A stretch of DNA of 7,572 nt from Candidatus Gerdarchaeota archaeon (lineage in GTDB: Archaea > Asgardarchaeota > Heimdallarchaeia > JABLTI01): the NCBI GenBank assembly GCA_016840945.1, contig JAEORJ010000081.1, forward strand, positions 1 to 7,572, in the 5' to 3' direction. Position numbers and translations under genes: made by a program. How positions within the stretch are numbered: position 1 is the stretch's first letter; the number at the start of each line of letters is the position of its first letter. Below the pieces are notes generated by a model, which was not told the DNA's origin, did no database searches, and saw only the letters and a program-made list of their open reading frames with translations. Shown piece by piece: positions 1-6,074 of the stretch.

Positions 1-1
1 C

Positions 2-301
2 GATGTCGCATTAAATACAATAATCATAGACAGTGAAAGAATGCATTATTCGTCATCAAATAGATTGTATGAATTTATAGCTTTAGGATTGAAAGTGATT
101 TCCAGTAAAGCTGCTACACTTTATGATAAATTTGATAATAAACTAATATGGGCTGACCCAACCACTTCTAAAGAAACTATTAAAGATTTACTAAAAAATA
201 TAGACAAATACCCTTCAAAAGAAGAGATGAAGGAATTATCTAAAAAATTCCTTTGGGATAATGAAATAAAGAGATTAATTGAGAGATATAAAATATTGTA
301 G
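2..301 (+). CDS. Glycosyltransferase, GT4-like, C-terminal fragment (5' end outside window)
   Basis: The reading frame is open from the left edge, so only the last 99 residues are seen and the start lies outside the window; the internal ATG at 41 should not be taken as the start. The visible part looks like the second Rossmann half of a GT-B glycosyltransferase of family 4 type. The diagnostic stretch is S-N-R-L-Y-E-F-I-A-L-G-L-K-V-I-S (about window positions 56-103), equivalent to the family pattern NKLxEYxAxGxPVI that helps bind the sugar nucleotide. It is followed by a short Lys/Glu-rich helical tail, as is usual for these enzymes. Donor and acceptor cannot be deduced. The stop codon TAG lies 9 bp from the stop of the opposing gene, so the two genes converge. 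Assignment to the glycosyltransferase fold is fairly secure; the role in building the locus glycan is inferred from its neighbours. Confidence 0.8.
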   Translation, partial: DVALNTIIIDSERMHYSSSNRLYEFIALGLKVISSKAATLYDKFDNKLIWADPTTSKETIKDLLKNIDKYPSKEEMKELSKKFLWDNEIKRLIERYKIL

Positions 302-310
302 GAGTAGAAT

Positions 311-1717
311 TTAGGATTTTGAATGGGCTAAATTAAATAATGTTCTTTTAATTTCATTATCTTCTAATTTATTAAATGCGTTAACGAAATCTTCAACTTT
401 TTCTTTAAAGGATACTTTATCTTCAAGTATTGTAGTTTTGCAACTTAAAATCCTTAGATGTTTTGTTGGTTCAGGTTCTTCAAAATCATAGAAGAGTTCT
501 TCACTTAGTTTTTCACCAGGTTGTTTACCAATAATCTTTATTGGCATTGTTTTTATGTCCATCCCATGCAACTCTATCAAATGATTAATAATATCTATTA
601 TTTTGTAAGGTTCACCCATATCTAAAACAAATAATTCTCCACCTTCACCTAAAATTGACGCTTGAACCACTAATTGTGCAGCTTCAGTTATGGTCATAAA
701 ATAACGATCCATTTTCATATCAGTAATGGTTACTGGACCACCTCTTTTTATTTGCTCATTGAAAATAGTAATAGCACTTCCGTTACTTTCTAATACGTTG
801 CCAAAACGAACAATCATAAACTTAGTGTGGTTCTTTGGTAAGGACAATAAATATTTTTCAATAATTCTTTTTGACGAACCCATAATGCTTGTAGGATTTA
901 CTGCTTTATCTGTTGAGACAAAAACAAATCTATCAACATGATTTTCTATTGCGGTATTAATTATATTCAGTGAACCTTTAATATTATTAGCAACACATTC
1001 TCTTGGGAAAAGCTCCATCATACCGACGTGTTTGAATGCTGCACAATGGTACAAAATTTGAGGTTTATAAAAGCTAAGAGTCGATTTAATTTTTTCAATA
1101 TCTTGTATATTAGCTAATATAGGAGTAAAATCAATATTTGGGAATCGACTTCTAATCTCATTTTTGATTTCAAATAAAGGAGTTTCAGCACAATCAATAC
1201 CAATTATTTTTTTCGGAAAACAACTTGCTATTTGTATACATAACTCTGAACCTATTGATCCCGCAACACCTGTAATAACAACAACTGAATCTTTTAGCTT
1301 TTTCATTGATTCTTCAGTTAATACATTTTCAATTGGTCGTCTAAGAAGGTCGTTGATTTCAACTTCTCTTGGAAAAGAAATTTGATTAATTTTCAAGTTT
1401 TGAAAAATCGGTGGTACGATCATAAAATTAACTTTAGTTTTTCTAACAACATTCACTATTCTTTGTATTACCTCTCCTTTAGCTGAAGGAATAGCAATTA
1501 TGAATAATTGTATATTTTTTTGTGATGCTATCTCGAGAATTTCATTTGTTGAACCTAAAACTAGTATCCCCTTGATTTTTTTCCCTATTTTATTTACATC
1601 ATCATCTATAAATCCAACAACATTATAATTACCATATCGTGGTGTTTTAAGCTCTTTTAATAGTAATTCGCCTGCTATGCCTGCCCCAATTATTGCGACG
1701 TTAGTTTCAGTTGCCAA
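311..1717 (-). CDS. Nucleotide-sugar 4,6-dehydratase, WbpM/PglF/CapD type, without membrane domain
   Basis: This 468-residue protein has two Rossmann domains. The first (residues 6-110) opens with G11-A-G13-I-A-G16, as in the regulatory-like domain of FlaA1/WbpM/PglF proteins. The second (about 144-410) is an extended SDR with T149-G150-V-A-G153-S-I-G156 for NAD(P). The catalytic segment is S-T269-D270-K271-A-V-N-P followed by M279 and K283: methionine replaces the usual SDR tyrosine, a hallmark of this subfamily. GKQPGEKLSEEL (397-408) is the conserved C-terminal motif. The likely reaction is UDP-GlcNAc to UDP-2-acetamido-2,6-dideoxy-4-keto-hexose. WbpM and PglF carry about four N-terminal membrane helices; here the protein begins directly at the first Rossmann domain, so it should be cytosolic. 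The start is TTG at 1717, with GAGG 8 nt upstream and an in-frame stop just before that. It follows the 1752-2654 gene by 34 nt, probably co-transcribed. The exact product is uncertain. Confidence 0.9.
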   Translation of the reverse strand: MATETNVAIIGAGIAGELLLKELKTPRYGNYNVVGFIDDDVNKIGKKIKGILVLGSTNEILEIASQKNIQLFIIAIPSAKGEVIQRIVNVVRKTKVNFMIVPPIFQNLKINQISFPREVEINDLLRRPIENVLTEESMKKLKDSVVVITGVAGSIGSELCIQIASCFPKKIIGIDCAETPLFEIKNEIRSRFPNIDFTPILANIQDIEKIKSTLSFYKPQILYHCAAFKHVGMMELFPRECVANNIKGSLNIINTAIENHVDRFVFVSTDKAVNPTSIMGSSKRIIEKYLLSLPKNHTKFMIVRFGNVLESNGSAITIFNEQIKRGGPVTITDMKMDRYFMTITEAAQLVVQASILGEGGELFVLDMGEPYKIIDIINHLIELHGMDIKTMPIKIIGKQPGEKLSEELFYDFEEPEPTKHLRILSCKTTILEDKVSFKEKVEDFVNAFNKLEDNEIKRTLFNLAHSKS

Positions 1718-1725
1718 ATTTATTT

Positions 1726-1729
1726 CCTC
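1726..1729 (-). promoter_or_regulatory. Shine-Dalgarno GAGG deciding a TTG start
   Basis: On the minus strand the sequence reads AAGAGGAAATAAATTTG. GAGG ends 8 nt before the TTG at 1717, and an in-frame TAA lies only four codons upstream of that TTG. No ATG or GTG is available between the stop and the first conserved glycine motif, so TTG is the only reasonable start of the dehydratase. The site lies in the 34-nt gap after the upstream reductase gene, suggesting independent initiation on a shared transcript. Confidence 0.7.
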
Positions 1730-1751
1730 TTAGTTTAACTTTCAATAGTTA

Positions 1752-2654
1752 TTATAGATTATCTTTTTCTAAACACCATTTAATTGAATCATTTATTTGA
1801 TATTTAGGTCTCCAATTAGTATTATTCTGGAGTTTTTCATTCGACAAACAAATATCAAATTCTTCTTTTTGCATGCTCTCATTTATTTTAACATTTTTAT
1901 TACTAATATTAGCAAATGTTTCAATTAATTCTTGGACGGATATACAATTTGAACTAGATATATTAAATGAATTACCTATACTAATATTGGTCTCCGCTAA
2001 AATCACCAAAGCATTACAAACATCTCTTACATCTATATAATCTCGCTTTGTTTTTTTGGCATTAATAGTTATTTCTATTGTTGATTTGTTCTTTAAAAAT
2101 TCGCTTGCTAAAAAGCCTGGCAACATGTTAGTTGATATGCCTTTACCTATGAAATTTGAAGGACGTACACAAGTTACCTTTAAACCATTAACTCTATTAT
2201 AAAATAATGATATTTCTTCTTGAATTTTTTTTGTTAGGCCATAGAAATTTATTGGTTTTTGACTATGGTGTTCACTAATGGGATTATCAGCAGGTGCTAT
2301 TTTACCATATTGTGATGCTGAACCAATTACTAGTAAATGTGAATCGCAATCTGATTGATTTATTGCCTCTATAAAATTAACAAAAGAGTTTACATTCACA
2401 TTATATAATTCATTATTTGGTTTTTTATACAAGCCAATTAAATGATAGATTATTTCTGGTTTAATATCATTCAATAATTTTAACCAGTAGTTAATATCTT
2501 GATAAAAATCAATTAAGGCGAAATTTTTCCTCTCGATATTTGTGGATTCAATATGATCAATGCCAAAAATTTCACATTTGGGATTATTAGTGTTTATAAC
2601 ATCTATAAGATTAGTGCCTAAGAATCCACTTGAACCGGTAATCAATACTCTCAT
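1752..2654 (-). CDS. NAD(P)-dependent nucleotide-sugar epimerase/4-reductase, extended SDR
   Basis: A complete 300-residue extended short-chain dehydrogenase. The NAD(P)-binding motif is G7-S-S-G10-F-L-G13 at the N-terminus. The catalytic serine lies in G-S-A-S-Q-Y-G (111-117), and the YxxxK pair is Y138-G-L-T-K142. R204-D-Y-I-D-V-R-D (about 204-211) is the usual substrate-domain motif, and W-R-P-K near residue 281 is the usual C-terminal one. The phrases R-P-S-N-F-I-G-K-G and R-D-Y-I-D-V-R-D-V most resemble GDP-4-keto-6-deoxy-D-mannose reductases (Rmd), so a 4-ketoreductase is favoured over a GalE-type epimerase. No GDP-mannose 4,6-dehydratase is in the window; its immediate partner is the 311-1717 dehydratase, so it may instead reduce that enzyme's UDP-4-keto product. 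The start ATG at 2654 gives the usual distance to the glycine motif. No GAGG-type ribosome-binding site precedes it, unlike the other genes here. Family assignment is firm, substrate is not. Confidence 0.85.
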   Translation of the reverse strand: MRVLITGSSGFLGTNLIDVINTNNPKCEIFGIDHIESTNIERKNFALIDFYQDINYWLKLLNDIKPEIIYHLIGLYKKPNNELYNVNVNSFVNFIEAINQSDCDSHLLVIGSASQYGKIAPADNPISEHHSQKPINFYGLTKKIQEEISLFYNRVNGLKVTCVRPSNFIGKGISTNMLPGFLASEFLKNKSTIEITINAKKTKRDYIDVRDVCNALVILAETNISIGNSFNISSSNCISVQELIETFANISNKNVKINESMQKEEFDICLSNEKLQNNTNWRPKYQINDSIKWCLEKDNL

Positions 2655-2715
2655 AGTTAATGTGTTTTTTATTTCTGTTTTTATTTTTTTAGATGATTTT
2701 ATGTAAATAATTAAG

Positions 2716-2733
2716 TTATAATTTAAATTGTAA
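2716..2733. promoter_or_regulatory. AT-rich near-palindrome in divergent intergenic region
   Basis: The 18-bp element TTATAATTTAAATTGTAA is an inverted repeat with one mismatched pair around a perfect 10-bp core AATTTAAATT. It sits close to the middle of the 2655-2813 gap between the divergent 1752-2654 and 2814-4049 genes. It could be an operator, or its core could serve as a TATA box for one or both directions. Read on the minus strand it would place a transcript start about 40 nt before the ATG at 2654. In so AT-rich a gap, chance symmetry is quite possible. Confidence 0.25.
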
Positions 2734-2756
2734 TTGATTTTTAATTAGATAAAAGA

Positions 2757-2764
2757 TTTTAAAA
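2757..2764 (+). promoter_or_regulatory. Possible TATA box for the 2814 glycosyltransferase gene
   Basis: TTTTAAAA is preceded by the purine-rich AAAAGA (2751-2756), which could act as a BRE-like element. If the cell is an archaeon, transcription would start roughly 25 bp downstream, near 2785, leaving a leader of about 28 nt that includes the AAGG at 2804. The assignment rests on position and base composition only; the surrounding DNA is AT-rich enough to give such matches by chance. Confidence 0.25.
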
Positions 2765-2803
2765 GCTATTATGAATTAAAAATTTTGAATATGAATGATA
2801 CCG

Positions 2804-2807
2804 AAGG
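2804..2807 (+). promoter_or_regulatory. Weak Shine-Dalgarno (AAGG) favouring the ATG at 2814
   Basis: The sequence CCGAAGGATGGAAATG offers two in-frame ATG codons, at 2808 and 2814. AAGG abuts the first with no spacing but lies 6 nt before the second, close to the 7-8 nt spacing at the other genes here. The second ATG is therefore preferred, unless the transcript is leaderless and begins near 2808. The difference is only two residues. Confidence 0.45.
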
Positions 2808-2813
2808 ATGGAA

Positions 2814-4049
2814 ATGAATTCTGTTAAGAATAAATTTGCAATAGTCTCTAATAGCTTACCACCAGAATTATCTGGATCATCAATTGTAATTTATAAACTC
2901 GTTAAGGATATTCCAAAGGAAAATTATTGCTTTATTTATGCTGGTAGAAAGGCAAGTTTTAGAAAAATTCTATCTACGTATCCAGAAGCAAAATTATATG
3001 ATGTTAAACATGATTTTTTATTGACTAATAGATTACCTCGTTTTAAATCATTACAAATCATTCTAAAATTTTTCATGCAAATTTATTACATACTAGCTTT
3101 TACCTTAGGTTCATTAATAAGAGCAACACAGATATTTAGAATTATTAAGAAAGAAAACATTCAAGTGATTATTGGTTGCACTTCTGATCCTTTCAATTTA
3201 CCAGCTACTATGTTAGCAGCAAAAATGGCCAGTATTCCATTTATGGCATATATTTTTGATGATTATGCGTATCAGTTTACTGGATACCTTAGAAAGTTTT
3301 CTTTATGGATTGAGCCAATTGTTTTGAAAAGGGCAAGATATGTTATTGTAACCAATGAATATATGGAAAAAGAATATCGACAAAGACATAACATTGAATG
3401 TAAAATTATCAGAAACCCAGTTGAACTACCTAATTTAAGCGATATTAATAAACAAATTAAATCGGATCATGATAAAAACATAGTTAGAATTGTTTTTACG
3501 GGATCATTTTATACCGCACATTATGATGCTTTTAGAACATTATTAAAGGCCATAGATGAAATCGAATCACCTAAAATTAAATTCTACCTATATTCTACCT
3601 GTAATAAAGAATTGTTTAGTAAGGTTAACATCTCAACAAAATCTATAGTTTTCAATAAACCTGTTGACCACTCAAAAATTAATCATGTTTTAAGGCAAGG
3701 ATCAATCTTATATCTACCATTGGCATTTGAAACTCCATATCCAGAATTGATTAGGTCTTCTTCTCCTGGTAAAACAGGTGAATATTTATCGATTGGTCGT
3801 CCAATATTAGCTCATGTTCCTAAAGATACTTTCATAGATAAATACTTTAGACATTTCAAATGTGGTGCAGTAATAAATAATAATGATACAAATGAAATGC
3901 AAAAATTATTATTGAAATTGATTAGTGATAAAAAATGGCAAGATGAATTGGTTACCAATGCTTTAAATAGAGCAAAATATGATTTTAATCTTGAAATTGT
4001 TAGGAAGAAATTCATTGATTTAATTAACTCAGCAACTAAAAAAAAGTAG
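2814..4049 (+). CDS. Glycosyltransferase, GT4-like (GT-B fold)
   Basis: This is a complete protein of 411 residues from the preferred ATG, or 413 from the in-frame ATG at 2808. The N-terminal acceptor half begins with a beta strand and loop (F-A-I-V-S-N-S-L-P-P-E-L-S-G-S-S), the common opening of family 4 glycosyltransferases. A hydrophobic stretch near residues 79-102 (around F-F-M-Q-I-Y-Y-I-L-A-F) may be a monotopic membrane contact. I-R-N-P-V (about 199-203) marks the domain junction. The C-terminal donor half shows I-V-F-T-G-S-F (226-232) and then P-G-K-T-G-E-Y-L-S-I-G-R-P-I (318-331), the sugar-nucleotide binding region. Donor and acceptor are unknown; a sugar made by the neighbouring genes is an inference. 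It is transcribed divergently from the 1752-2654 gene and is followed by a 75-nt gap with a short T5 run at 4070-4074 and a possible new promoter, so it may be its own transcription unit. Confidence 0.85.
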   Translation: MNSVKNKFAIVSNSLPPELSGSSIVIYKLVKDIPKENYCFIYAGRKASFRKILSTYPEAKLYDVKHDFLLTNRLPRFKSLQIILKFFMQIYYILAFTLGSLIRATQIFRIIKKENIQVIIGCTSDPFNLPATMLAAKMASIPFMAYIFDDYAYQFTGYLRKFSLWIEPIVLKRARYVIVTNEYMEKEYRQRHNIECKIIRNPVELPNLSDINKQIKSDHDKNIVRIVFTGSFYTAHYDAFRTLLKAIDEIESPKIKFYLYSTCNKELFSKVNISTKSIVFNKPVDHSKINHVLRQGSILYLPLAFETPYPELIRSSSPGKTGEYLSIGRPILAHVPKDTFIDKYFRHFKCGAVINNNDTNEMQKLLLKLISDKKWQDELVTNALNRAKYDFNLEIVRKKFIDLINSATKKK

Positions 4050-4081
4050 TTTTGTAGAAATGAAAGATATTTTTAACTAAA

Positions 4082-4089
4082 TTTAAATA
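4082..4089 (+). promoter_or_regulatory. Possible TATA box for the three-gene nucleotide-sugar operon
   Basis: TTTAAATA lies in the 75-nt gap between the glycosyltransferase and the reductase gene. An archaeal start about 25 bp downstream would fall near 4110, giving a short leader that just includes the GAGG at 4113-4116. The geometry is coherent, but the motif is common in AT-rich DNA and read-through from the upstream gene is equally possible. Confidence 0.35.
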
Positions 4090-4112
4090 AATCAAAATAA
4101 ACACTAAAAAAT

Positions 4113-4116
4113 GAGG
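4113..4116 (+). promoter_or_regulatory. Shine-Dalgarno GAGG selecting the ATG at 4125
   Basis: GAGG ends 8 nt before the ATG at 4125 and 5 nt before an adjacent in-frame TTG at 4122. Other genes in the window use 7-8 nt spacing, so the ATG at 4125 is preferred. It also puts the protein directly at M-R-I-L-I-L-G, the normal start of this family. Confidence 0.6.
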
Positions 4117-4124
4117 ATATATTG

Positions 4125-5009
4125 ATGCGAATATTAATTCTAGGCTTAACAGGTATGCTTGGGCATATGTTAGCAAGAAAATTATCCTCAGATTTTGAGA
4201 TTTTTGGTTCAGTTAGAAGCAATAAAATATCAAAGAAAATAGTGAAGAATTTTCCTCAAGTTGAATTCATAACTGATATCCATGCAGAGAGATTAGATGG
4301 AATTAAAAAGAAAATTTCTGAAATAAAACCTGATGTAATAATTAATTGCATTGGAATTATAAAACAGCTTGATGCTGCTAAAAATCCAATAATAAGCATC
4401 GAAATAAATTCATTGTTTCCACATAAATTAGCTCTAATAGCTAAAGAAAATAATAGTAAATTGATTCATTTCAGTACTGATTGTGTTTTTTCAGGTAACA
4501 AAGGAAATTATACAATTCATGATAATCCTGACCCCGTTGATTTATATGGTAGATCAAAATTGTTAGGTGAAGTTACAGAAAATAGTGCTTTAACAATAAG
4601 AAGTTCTATTATTGGAAGAGAATTAAATTCTAAAAATGGTTTGATTGAATGGTTTTTAGATAACACTGGAAAAAGAATTCTAGGATACAAAAAAGCAATC
4701 TACACAGGTTTTACAACCATTGAAATGACGAATATTGTTAATTTTATAATTCAGAACCACCTTGATTTAGAAGGAGTTTACCAAATAGCTTCCGAACCAA
4801 TAACAAAATATGATTTACTAAAACTAATAAAAAAGAAACTAAATTTAGAAATTGATATTGAACCTACAAATAATGTAATTTGTGATAGAAGCTTAATTGG
4901 CGAAGAATTTAAGGAAAAAACTAAATATCAATCCCCATCTTGGGAGAAAATGATAGATGAATTTGCTAAAGATAATTCATTTTATAGTAAATGGCTAAAT
5001 GAGGAATAA
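4125..5009 (+). CDS. RmlD-type nucleotide-sugar 4-ketoreductase (SDR)
   Basis: This 294-residue protein has the layout of dTDP-4-dehydrorhamnose reductase (RmlD/RfbD). The NAD(P) motif is G7-L-T-G10-M-L-G13. I-N-C-I-G (73-77) and I-E-I-N-S (92-96) are typical strand and helix positions, followed by F-S117-T118-D119-C-V-F-S-G and then Y141-G-R-S-K145, the YxxxK catalytic pair. E-G-V-Y-Q-I-A (216-222) matches the substrate-domain motif. Length is normal for RmlD, with no extra domain. It is first in an operon with a CapE/WbjB-type dehydratase and a CapG/WbjD-type 2-epimerase, and no RmlA, RmlB or RmlC is nearby, so a UDP-4-keto amino sugar is a likelier substrate than dTDP-4-keto-rhamnose. The matching reductase in the UDP-L-FucNAc pathway (CapF/WbjC) carries a C-terminal cupin that is absent here; an RmlD-like reductase is instead known from UDP-L-QuiNAc synthesis (WbvR, as I recall). 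The family is secure, the substrate inferred. Confidence 0.85.
   Translation: MRILILGLTGMLGHMLARKLSSDFEIFGSVRSNKISKKIVKNFPQVEFITDIHAERLDGIKKKISEIKPDVIINCIGIIKQLDAAKNPIISIEINSLFPHKLALIAKENNSKLIHFSTDCVFSGNKGNYTIHDNPDPVDLYGRSKLLGEVTENSALTIRSSIIGRELNSKNGLIEWFLDNTGKRILGYKKAIYTGFTTIEMTNIVNFIIQNHLDLEGVYQIASEPITKYDLLKLIKKKLNLEIDIEPTNNVICDRSLIGEEFKEKTKYQSPSWEKMIDEFAKDNSFYSKWLNEE
5001..5004 (+). promoter_or_regulatory. Shine-Dalgarno GAGG inside the end of the reductase gene
   Basis: GAGG overlaps the last sense codons of the reductase gene and ends 8 nt before the TTG at 5013; the stop codon TAA (5007-5009) lies between them. No ATG is available before the conserved glycine-rich motif, so this site supports TTG as the start of the dehydratase and suggests translational coupling of the two genes. 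Confidence 0.65.
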
Positions 5010-5012
5010 AAA

Positions 5013-6074
5013 TTGATTTTTGATGATAAAAAAATACTAGTAACTGGTGGTACAGGATCATTAGGTAAAATACTTGTACAACGAATTTTAAGCAATGAAC
5101 TTGGGAGACCTAAAAAATTAATAATTTTCTCGAGAGATGAAGCGAAACAGCATTTTATGCGTTTGAAATATATGAACCTCAAAAAAGCAACTGACGATGT
5201 TATTTACCAAGATATTGATAAAACTTTGAAATTTATCATTGGTGATGTAAGAGACTATTCAAGTGTTGCATCAGCAGTAAAAGATGCTGACATTATTTTC
5301 AATGCCGCAGCATTGAAACAAGTTCCATCATGTGAATATTTCCCTTTTGAAGCTGTGAAAACAAATATCTTAGGAGCACAAAATATTGTTCGTGCTATAG
5401 AAGAAAATGATTTTCCAGTTGAAATGGTTGTTGGTGTATCTACAGATAAAGCAGTAAATCCAATTAATGTAATGGGCATGACCAAAGCTATGATGGAACG
5501 AATTTTAATAAATGCAAATCTTAGAAGCAATACAAAATTCATTTGTGTAAGATATGGAAATGTTCTAGCATCTAGAGGTTCAGTTATACCATTTTTCCTA
5601 GAACGAATTAAAAATGGAGAACCTGTACCAATAACTTCGCCTGAAATGACAAGATTCTTCTTAAATTTGGATAAAGCTGTAGATACCATCTTTACAGCCA
5701 TTAAAAAAGCTAAAAGAGGAGAAATCTATATTCCTCAAGTAGCTTCTGCTAAGATTATTGACCTCGCAGAAGTATTAATTGATGGTAGAGATATTGAAAT
5801 AAAAATAGTTGGGATAAGACCAGGTGAGAAGATACATGAAGTTTTGATTTCTGATGAAGAAATAAATCGTACTATAGAGCGAAACAATTTCTATGTTATT
5901 AAACCAATTATCCCCGAATTGATTGATGAAAAATTAAAACTCACTGATTTGAAATCAGGTTATAGTTCAAAAGATGATAACATATCAAAAGATGAAATTC
6001 GAAAAATGCTCAAAGATAATCATCTGACAATTGAGGATATGATGAATAATGATAACGATGAGGTTTTACGTTGA
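5013..6074 (+). CDS. wbjB: UDP-GlcNAc 4,6-dehydratase/5-epimerase, CapE/WbjB type
   Basis: This 353-residue single-domain SDR is close in length to CapE of Staphylococcus aureus. The NAD(P) motif is T11-G12-G-T-G15-S-L-G18. F-S-R-D-E-A-K (39-45) is characteristic of the FlaA1/CapE group. The catalytic segment is S-T144-D145-K146-A-V-N-P followed by M154 and K158, with methionine in place of tyrosine. This separates CapE/WbjB from the PseB/FlaA1 type, which keeps tyrosine. V-R-Y-G-N-V-L-A-S-R-G-S-V-I-P (179-193) and G-I-R-P-G-E-K-I-H-E (267-276) are further family motifs. The expected reaction is dehydration of UDP-GlcNAc with C5 epimerisation to a UDP-4-keto-6-deoxy-L-hexosamine, the first step for UDP-L-FucNAc or UDP-L-QuiNAc. 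Its C-terminal tail from about 310 is charged and may be specific to this lineage. The TTG start is set by the GAGG at 5001; its stop overlaps the next gene by 4 bp. Confidence 0.88.
   Translation: MIFDDKKILVTGGTGSLGKILVQRILSNELGRPKKLIIFSRDEAKQHFMRLKYMNLKKATDDVIYQDIDKTLKFIIGDVRDYSSVASAVKDADIIFNAAALKQVPSCEYFPFEAVKTNILGAQNIVRAIEENDFPVEMVVGVSTDKAVNPINVMGMTKAMMERILINANLRSNTKFICVRYGNVLASRGSVIPFFLERIKNGEPVPITSPEMTRFFLNLDKAVDTIFTAIKKAKRGEIYIPQVASAKIIDLAEVLIDGRDIEIKIVGIRPGEKIHEVLISDEEINRTIERNNFYVIKPIIPELIDEKLKLTDLKSGYSSKDDNISKDEIRKMLKDNHLTIEDMMNNDNDEVLR
6060..6063 (+). promoter_or_regulatory. Shine-Dalgarno GAGG within the dehydratase gene's end
   Basis: GAGG ends 7 nt before the TTG at 6071. That TTG shares bases with the TGA stop of the dehydratase (TTGA, 6071-6074), a classic 4-bp overlap implying translational coupling. 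An ATG three codons later (6080) would remove M-K-I, which is normally present in this family, so TTG is preferred. Confidence 0.65.

Noticed and set aside
726..1385. Two plus-strand open frames (726-941 and 1164-1385) inside the minus-strand dehydratase gene
   Set aside because: They are antisense to conserved domains of the dehydratase and show no recognisable protein features.
4050..4124. A small RNA or hairpin terminator in the gap after the glycosyltransferase
   Set aside because: Only a T5 run and AT-rich sequence are present; I see no stable GC-containing stem.
4125..5009. Assignment as the dTDP-L-rhamnose pathway reductase RmlD in the strict sense
   Set aside because: No RmlA, RmlB or RmlC gene is in the window, and the operon partners are UDP-HexNAc enzymes; the fold is RmlD-like but the substrate probably differs. 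A distant rml set cannot be excluded.
5255..5701. A 148-codon open frame on the minus strand inside the CapE/WbjB-type gene
   Set aside because: It lies wholly antisense to a gene with clear catalytic motifs, has no ribosome-binding site or family resemblance, and is explained by the low stop frequency opposite this coding frame.
5013..6074. Assignment as PseB/FlaA1, first enzyme of pseudaminic acid synthesis
   Set aside because: Met154 replaces the tyrosine that PseB/FlaA1 retain, and the partners are a reductase and a 2-epimerase rather than a PseC-type aminotransferase.
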